This document shows positions 5,562-9,191 of a DNA stretch of 9,191 bases, piece by piece. Numbering within the stretch: the first letter of the stretch is position 1; each line of letters begins with the position of its first letter. The position numbers were made by a program, and so were the translations under genes. The notes under the pieces were generated by a model. The model ran no database searches, was not told the origin of the DNA, and saw only the letters and a program-made list of their open reading frames with translations. This stretch comes from Christensenella sp. UBA1224 (GTDB taxonomy: Bacteria > Bacillota > Clostridia > Christensenellales > Aristaeellaceae): positions 6,154 through 15,344 of the forward strand of contig DBXA01000075.1 of the NCBI GenBank assembly GCA_002309235.1, given 5' to 3'.

Positions 5562-6932
5562 ATGAAACTCGCAAGCGTTCAAAGCCGAAAGACAGACATG
5601 GTACACGGGCCGATCCTCAAGGGGATACTGCTCTTCTCACTCCCGATCTTTCTCGGAAGCATCTTCCAGCAGCTCTACAACATGGTGGACAGCATCATCG
5701 TAGGCAAGTACGTGAGCGCCAACGCCCTTGCCGCGGTAGGCTCCACCGCGACCATCACCATGATGCTGGTCGGCATCATGATGGGCTTCCCCACCGGCGC
5801 AAGCGTGGTCGCCGCGCAGTTTGCAGGTGCGGGAGAGACGGAGAAGATCAAGCGCACCATTTCCACATCCTTTTTCTTCCTGCTGGGCCTTGCGGTGGTG
5901 ATGACCGTCATAGGGCAGGTGCTGGCCGCGCACATCATGCGCTGGGTAAACGTGCCGGAGGAGGTAATGGCCGATGCGCTCGCCTATTTCCGCATCTACG
6001 TCGCCGGAATGGTGTTTCTGGCGCTGTACAACTTTTTCTCCGCCTTCCTGCGCGCATTGGGAGACAGCGTAACGCCGCTGATCTTCCTCATCATCTCATC
6101 GCTTCTCAATATCGCAGGGGATCTGTTCTTTGTACTGGTTCTGCACCTGGATGTACCGGGTGTCGCCATCGCTACAGTGCTCGCGCAGGCGATATCGGTA
6201 GTCCTGTGCTTTATCCACGTATCCCGCACATCGCCGTACTTTAAGTTTCAAAAAGGGGAATTCGTCTTTGACCGCACGCTTCTCAAGGATATCCTCCGGC
6301 TCGGTCTCCCCTCCTCCATACAGGCCAGCATCACCAGCCTCGGCATGGTAATGGTACAGGGGCTCATCAATTCCTACGGAACGATCAGCATGGCCGCTTA
6401 TACGGCCGCCAATAAGATGGAACAGATCTGCGGGCAGCCGATCAACGGCGTTGCCATGGCCCTGTCCCTCTTCGTCGGGCAGAATATCGGGGCAGGCGAC
6501 AGGGTCAGGGCAAAGAAAGGCCTGAGGTATTCCCTCTGCGTTGTCGTAGGCGTTTCCGCCGTCATGTCCGCCGTCATCTATTTCGCCGGGAGCTCCATCA
6601 TGCGCCTGTTCGTGAATGATACGGACGCAGAGGTGATCCAGGTCGGCACAAGGTTCATGCGCATATGGGCGCCGCTCCTGTTCGGGCATGTCTTCGGGCA
6701 ATGCTTCGTATCCTTCCTGCGCGGGGCGGGCGATTCCCTGAACGCCATGATATCCATGTTCTTTGATCTCGGCGTGCGTACGATCATGGCTTATGTGTTC
6801 GCCCTCGCCTGCGGCTTGGGCTTTATGGGGATCGCCTGGTCGATACCGTGCGGCTGGTTCGGCAGCTCCATCTATGCGCTCATCATGTATTACACCGGCA
6901 TCTGGAAGCGCAAGGCAGTCGTCCGGAAATAA
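5562..6932 (+). CDS. MATE family multidrug efflux transporter
   Basis: This 456-residue protein is a cation-coupled exporter of the MATE family, of usual length with about 12 membrane helices in two related lobes. The first lobe shows LPIFLGSIFQQLYNMVDSII (27-46) and VAAQFAGAGE (83-92). The second lobe shows LGLPSSIQASITSLGMVMVQ (247-266) and VGQNIGAGD (305-313). The inner duplication is visible in FLRALGDSVTP (162-172) against FLRGAGDSLNA (385-395). GGGAGTGGGAAG precedes the ATG. The substrate cannot be read from sequence. Placement right behind the GH2 gene suggests joint transcription, and possibly export of a glycoside aglycone, which is inference. The gene ends 3 bases from the convergent isomerase-like gene, with no room for a terminator. 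Confidence 0.93.
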   Translation: MKLASVQSRKTDMVHGPILKGILLFSLPIFLGSIFQQLYNMVDSIIVGKYVSANALAAVGSTATITMMLVGIMMGFPTGASVVAAQFAGAGETEKIKRTISTSFFFLLGLAVVMTVIGQVLAAHIMRWVNVPEEVMADALAYFRIYVAGMVFLALYNFFSAFLRALGDSVTPLIFLIISSLLNIAGDLFFVLVLHLDVPGVAIATVLAQAISVVLCFIHVSRTSPYFKFQKGEFVFDRTLLKDILRLGLPSSIQASITSLGMVMVQGLINSYGTISMAAYTAANKMEQICGQPINGVAMALSLFVGQNIGAGDRVRAKKGLRYSLCVVVGVSAVMSAVIYFAGSSIMRLFVNDTDAEVIQVGTRFMRIWAPLLFGHVFGQCFVSFLRGAGDSLNAMISMFFDLGVRTIMAYVFALACGLGFMGIAWSIPCGWFGSSIYALIMYYTGIWKRKAVVRK

Positions 6933-6935
6933 GGC

Positions 6936-7859
6936 TCACTCCGCCTGTATCCCATAGCTCTCGAGCATCCACACGCCCACTTCATGCATGAGGCCGATCT
7001 GCTTCTGCTGGAAGGCGAGGGGAAGCGATGAGAGCCTGTCCCCATCCTTCACATTGCGCCTGTACCACGGCCAGGAGTTTGCCCGCCGTATGGTATTGCT
7101 GCCTTCAAATGTAAAATCGCCCTTATAGCCGGAATCGATGAGGCCGCGCAGCACATCGTCAAAATTCGTCGTACCGGACATGGGCATGAGGTGCGCGTCC
7201 GTATTGCCTTCGTTATCCTGGATGTGAAGGGCATGCAGCTCTTCCCCCATATCCATGATATCGGTATACTGGTCGCGGCCTTCGACATTCCCGTGCCCCG
7301 TATCCCAGTTGATATGCAGCCTCGGGATACCGGCTTCCTGTACAAAATCCCTCATATCCCGGCCTGTACGGAGAAAATACTCCGGGTTCCAGGCTCTTGC
7401 GCTGTTTTCGGTGAGCATATCGACGGCGTACTTTTCCGCGTCCTCCTCAAAGATGCGGTAGAAGGCGATATTCTGAGTGCGGAATTCCGCCTCCGAAGGC
7501 CCGCAGCCCGCCGCGTGTATGACGGTATGCGGTATCCCGAGCATCGCGCACGCTTCGATCGAGCGCTTCGTAGCGAGTATCAGGGCATCCCTTTCCTCAC
7601 CGGGCGTGAAATGAACGCCATCCGGCGAATGCGCCTGGCAAAAATCAAAGCCGTATCTTTCGGCCGCCTTCAGGCTGTCCTCTACTTCCTTCTTCCATCC
7701 GTCGCCCGGGGAGATCCATGGCGATCCCTTGTAGATGATCGAATAGAAGGACATATCGATATGCCGAAAGCCGGTCACCTCCATCACTTCCAGAGGGGCC
7801 GCAATGCTGCGGTCGCTGCAATATGCAACGAAATCGCCTGTCGTCGTCGCAAGCTTCAT
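6936..7859 (-). CDS. Sugar phosphate isomerase/epimerase-like TIM-barrel protein
   Basis: This 307-residue protein belongs to the xylose isomerase-like TIM-barrel group (AP endonuclease 2 fold), whose members isomerise or epimerise sugars, inositols or sugar phosphates with a divalent metal. The expected metal ligands are visible in order: Glu151 in LTENS, Asp186 in NWDTGHG, His212 in LHIQDNEG and Glu252 in TFEGS. His189 (in DTGHG), His77 and His115 add to the active site. The start at 7859 (MKLATTTGDF) is chosen because GAGGTG lies 7 bases before it; a GTG at 7892 in the same frame has no ribosome binding site. It is cytoplasmic. The gene has its own promoter and is not part of the facing operon. 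The exact substrate is unknown; nearby glycan genes favour a sugar. Confidence 0.85.
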   Translation of the reverse strand: MKLATTTGDFVAYCSDRSIAAPLEVMEVTGFRHIDMSFYSIIYKGSPWISPGDGWKKEVEDSLKAAERYGFDFCQAHSPDGVHFTPGEERDALILATKRSIEACAMLGIPHTVIHAAGCGPSEAEFRTQNIAFYRIFEEDAEKYAVDMLTENSARAWNPEYFLRTGRDMRDFVQEAGIPRLHINWDTGHGNVEGRDQYTDIMDMGEELHALHIQDNEGNTDAHLMPMSGTTNFDDVLRGLIDSGYKGDFTFEGSNTIRRANSWPWYRRNVKDGDRLSSLPLAFQQKQIGLMHEVGVWMLESYGIQAE

Positions 7860-7895
7860 ATCTGTACACCTCATCCTGTCTGTTCGTTTCACGCA

Positions 7896-7918
7896 GGGAA
7901 GGTTTATCCGGCCTTCCC
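7896..7918 (-). other. Hairpin at the 5' end of the isomerase-like gene leader
   Basis: GGGAAGG (minus strand 7918-7912) pairs with CCTTCCC (7902-7896) across a 9-base loop. The predicted start is near 7926, so the hairpin would begin within about 10 bases of the RNA end. It could protect the mRNA. It has no T run, so it is not a terminator. Confidence 0.35.
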
Positions 7919-7932
7919 GCCGGCATTACATT

Positions 7933-7960
7933 ATTATATACTGGTATTATTACAGATCAA
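7933..7960 (-). promoter_or_regulatory. Promoter of the isomerase-like gene
   Basis: On the minus strand TTGATC (7960-7955) is followed after 16 bases by a perfect TATAAT (7938-7933). The start would be near 7926, giving a leader of about 67 bases. It overlaps the region where the divergent YczE gene would need its -35 box, so the two promoters may compete. Confidence 0.65.
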
Positions 7961-7970
7961 ACGGTATAAT
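7942..7970 (+). promoter_or_regulatory. Promoter of the YczE-like gene, weak -35
   Basis: A perfect TATAAT (7965-7970) lies 48 bases before the start codon. Seventeen bases upstream is only TGGTAT (7942-7947), a poor -35 box, so an activator or weak expression is likely. It lies inside the opposite promoter. Confidence 0.5.
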
Positions 7971-8017
7971 ATACACCGCATGCAATTATTGAAAAAGGAG
8001 CGTCAAAAAAAACATAT

Positions 8018-8680
8018 ATGGACCGGCGAACCGTCATCATCCAATGGATCCGCATCGTATCGGGGCTGTTGGTATTCTCCCTGGGCGTGCACCTTACGAT
8101 CTATGCGAATATTGGGCTTGCCCCCTGGGACTGCCTCGGCATGGGGGTCGCCAAACATACGCCTCTGAATTACGGGGCGGCAATGACGATCATGGCCGTG
8201 GTTATCCTCGTCATCGATCTTCTGTTGGGAGAGCGCATCGGATACGGAACCGTCATCGATGCCCTCCTGACCGGGAATTTCGTTCAATTGTTCAACGATC
8301 TCAACCCTTTTCCGGAAAACGATTCCGTATGGCTGGGCATCGCGATCATGCTGATCGGCTTCGTGTTTATGGCATTGGGCATGTGGGTCTATATGAAAGC
8401 TGCACAAGGCTGCGGCCCGAGGGACTCCTTGCTCGTCGGCCTTGGGAAGCGTCTCAGCCGGCTGCCGATCGGAATGGTCGAGATCCTTTTATGGTCAGTA
8501 GTCCTTCTATCGGGGTGGCTGCTGGGCGGTCCTGTCGGGATCGGTACGCTGATCAGCACCTTCGGCGCCGGTGCCGTGATGCAGGCGGTTTATACCATCC
8601 TTCATTTTGACCCCAGGAGTATTCACCATAGGGATCTGGGCGATGTCACGAGGATCCTCCTTCAGCGCGGCCGCGTATAA
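8018..8680 (+). CDS. YczE/YitT-type integral membrane protein
   Basis: This 220-residue membrane protein resembles the YczE branch of the YczE/YyaS/YitT family, whose biochemical role is not established. About five hydrophobic segments are visible (around 12-32, 52-70, 104-126, 150-170 and 175-196). The family mark GLAPWD is at 33-38. It recurs as GCGPRD at 131-136, and the following 55-60 residues also align loosely (YGTVIDALLTG against IGTLISTFGAG), which suggests an internal duplication. The tail after about residue 197 is polar. The Shine-Dalgarno AAAGGAG (7994-8000) is 17 bases from the ATG, longer than usual, and eight As fill part of the gap; no better in-frame start exists. The gene is divergent from the isomerase-like gene and ends at a stem-loop. 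It appears to be a single-gene unit. Confidence 0.82.
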   Translation: MDRRTVIIQWIRIVSGLLVFSLGVHLTIYANIGLAPWDCLGMGVAKHTPLNYGAAMTIMAVVILVIDLLLGERIGYGTVIDALLTGNFVQLFNDLNPFPENDSVWLGIAIMLIGFVFMALGMWVYMKAAQGCGPRDSLLVGLGKRLSRLPIGMVEILLWSVVLLSGWLLGGPVGIGTLISTFGAGAVMQAVYTILHFDPRSIHHRDLGDVTRILLQRGRV

Positions 8681-8694
8681 AAGATCGCATTCCG

Positions 8695-8746
8695 AAAAAA
8701 GCCCTGCCCGCAGTGCCGGCCATCCGGTTTCGCGGGCAGGGTCTTT
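8695..8746. terminator. Intrinsic terminator between convergent genes, strongest for the minus strand
   Basis: CCCTGCCCGC (8702-8711) pairs perfectly with GCGGGCAGGG (8732-8741). On the minus strand the stem is followed by C and six Ts (8700-8695), a classic terminator for the peptidase gene. On the plus strand only GTCTTTC follows, so it ends the YczE transcript less well. Confidence 0.85.
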
Positions 8747-8750
8747 CATA

Positions 8751-9191
8751 TCATTCGATACCGGTCAGATCAAAGGAAGAAAGCCATCTGGCCGCCGTCT
8801 CACAGGCTCCCTTCAGGCACTCCTCGTCAAAAGGCGTGGCAAGCCCGGCGTTTTTCAGGAGATCCGTAAACGTACGGCTGCCGCCCTGGGCTGTATACGC
8901 CATGTAGCGCTTCCAGGCATCCTCCGGGTCCTTCTGGATCATGGACCAGAATTGCAGGGCGACGGTCTGGGCCAGGCAGTAGTCGATATAGTAGAACGGC
9001 ACTTCATAGATATGGATCTGGCGCTGCCAGTTCTCACCGTCCGAATAGAAGGGGATCTCGCCATCCAGTCTGATCCACGGCATGTAGATGCCCATCAGGC
9101 GCTTCCACTCGGCATGCCGCCCGGCAGGCGTCAGCTCCGGATGCTCGTAGATGATGTGCTGGAAATGATCCACCATCGTGCCGTAGGGGAT
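8751..9191 (-). CDS. M3 family oligoendopeptidase, PepF-type (C-terminal part only)
   Basis: The visible 146 residues are the C-terminal end of a cytoplasmic zinc oligopeptidase of the M3 family. The frame stays open to the window edge: IPYGT comes directly before MVDHFQHIIYEHPELT, so the methionine at 9176 is internal and not the start. Recognisable family stretches are VDHFQHIIYEHPEL, the RHAEWKRL segment, and PFYYIDYCLAQTVALQFW, which in this family helps form the substrate channel after the zinc site. The HEXXH zinc motif would lie upstream, outside the window, so activity cannot be judged. Full-length members have roughly 550-600 residues, so about three quarters are missing. The gene ends 5 bases before a strong terminator and is not linked to the sugar genes by strand or operon. 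Confidence 0.88.
   Translation of the reverse strand: MPYGTMVDHFQHIIYEHPELTPAGRHAEWKRLMGIYMPWIRLDGEIPFYSDGENWQRQIHIYEVPFYYIDYCLAQTVALQFWSMIQKDPEDAWKRYMAYTAQGGSRTFTDLLKNAGLATPFDEECLKGACETAARWLSSFDLTGIE

Noticed and set aside
4734..5606. Minus-strand open frame of 290 codons opposite the GH2 C-terminus
   Set aside because: It crosses the GH2/MATE junction and overlaps the MATE start; no ribosome binding site or known domain is seen.
7978..7983. GCATGC near the +1 of the YczE-like gene, as in the GH2 palindrome
   Set aside because: The hexamer also occurs inside several genes in the window, and the flanking bases are not palindromic, so it is probably chance.
7191..8168. Plus-strand open frame of 325 codons across the isomerase-like gene and into the YczE-like gene
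   Set aside because: It is antisense to a protein with clear metal ligands, crosses two promoters, and reads the YczE-like gene in the wrong frame.

Overview
The window looks like a chromosomal segment of a Bacillota (Firmicutes) bacterium, probably a gut-type clostridial lineage. The basis is strong Shine-Dalgarno sequences (AAAGGAGG, AAAGGAGGT), sigma-A type promoters (one of them TTGACA-17-TATAAT), a high-GC coding style with long antisense open frames, and a gene set common there: an Eis-like acetyltransferase, a GH2 glycosidase, a MATE exporter, a YczE-type membrane protein and a PepF-type peptidase. The exact taxon is inference. I see no phage, transposon, CRISPR, tRNA or rRNA.

Layout. 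Positions 1-39 may be the tail of an upstream plus-strand gene. Next is an Eis-like GNAT acetyltransferase (42-1223, +), closed by a strong stem-loop (1284-1319). On the minus strand, facing it, is a very small acidic protein gene of 43 codons (1419-1550) with its own promoter and ribosome binding site. A regulatory stretch of about 300 bases (1551-1847) then separates that gene from an alpha/beta hydrolase (1848-2804, +). A GH2 beta-galactosidase-like enzyme follows (TTG start at 3030, stop at 5510, +) behind a consensus promoter and a long structured leader. A MATE exporter lies 51 bases downstream (5562-6932, +) and is probably cotranscribed. Meeting it tail to tail with a 3-base gap is a xylose-isomerase-like TIM-barrel protein (6936-7859, -). 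That gene shares a divergent promoter region with a YczE-like membrane protein (8018-8680, +). A stem-loop (8695-8746) separates this from the C-terminal part of an M3-family oligoendopeptidase (8751-9191, -), which runs off the window.

How the genes may work together. The hydrolase, the GH2 enzyme and the sugar isomerase/epimerase-like protein fit a small carbohydrate-use neighbourhood: deacylation of a decorated glycan or glycoside, cleavage of a beta-linked sugar, then processing of the sugar. The hydrolase and the GH2 enzyme lack signal peptides, so the substrates would be oligosaccharides or glycosides already in the cytoplasm. The MATE protein could export an aglycone or another toxic cation, but this is context inference only. 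Each enzyme gene has its own promoter, so they are neighbours more than one operon.

The least explained parts are the 43-residue microprotein, a 12-base motif shared between its leader and the GH2 leader, and the palindromes and hairpins around the GH2 and hydrolase promoters. I found no convincing evidence of a wholly new system.
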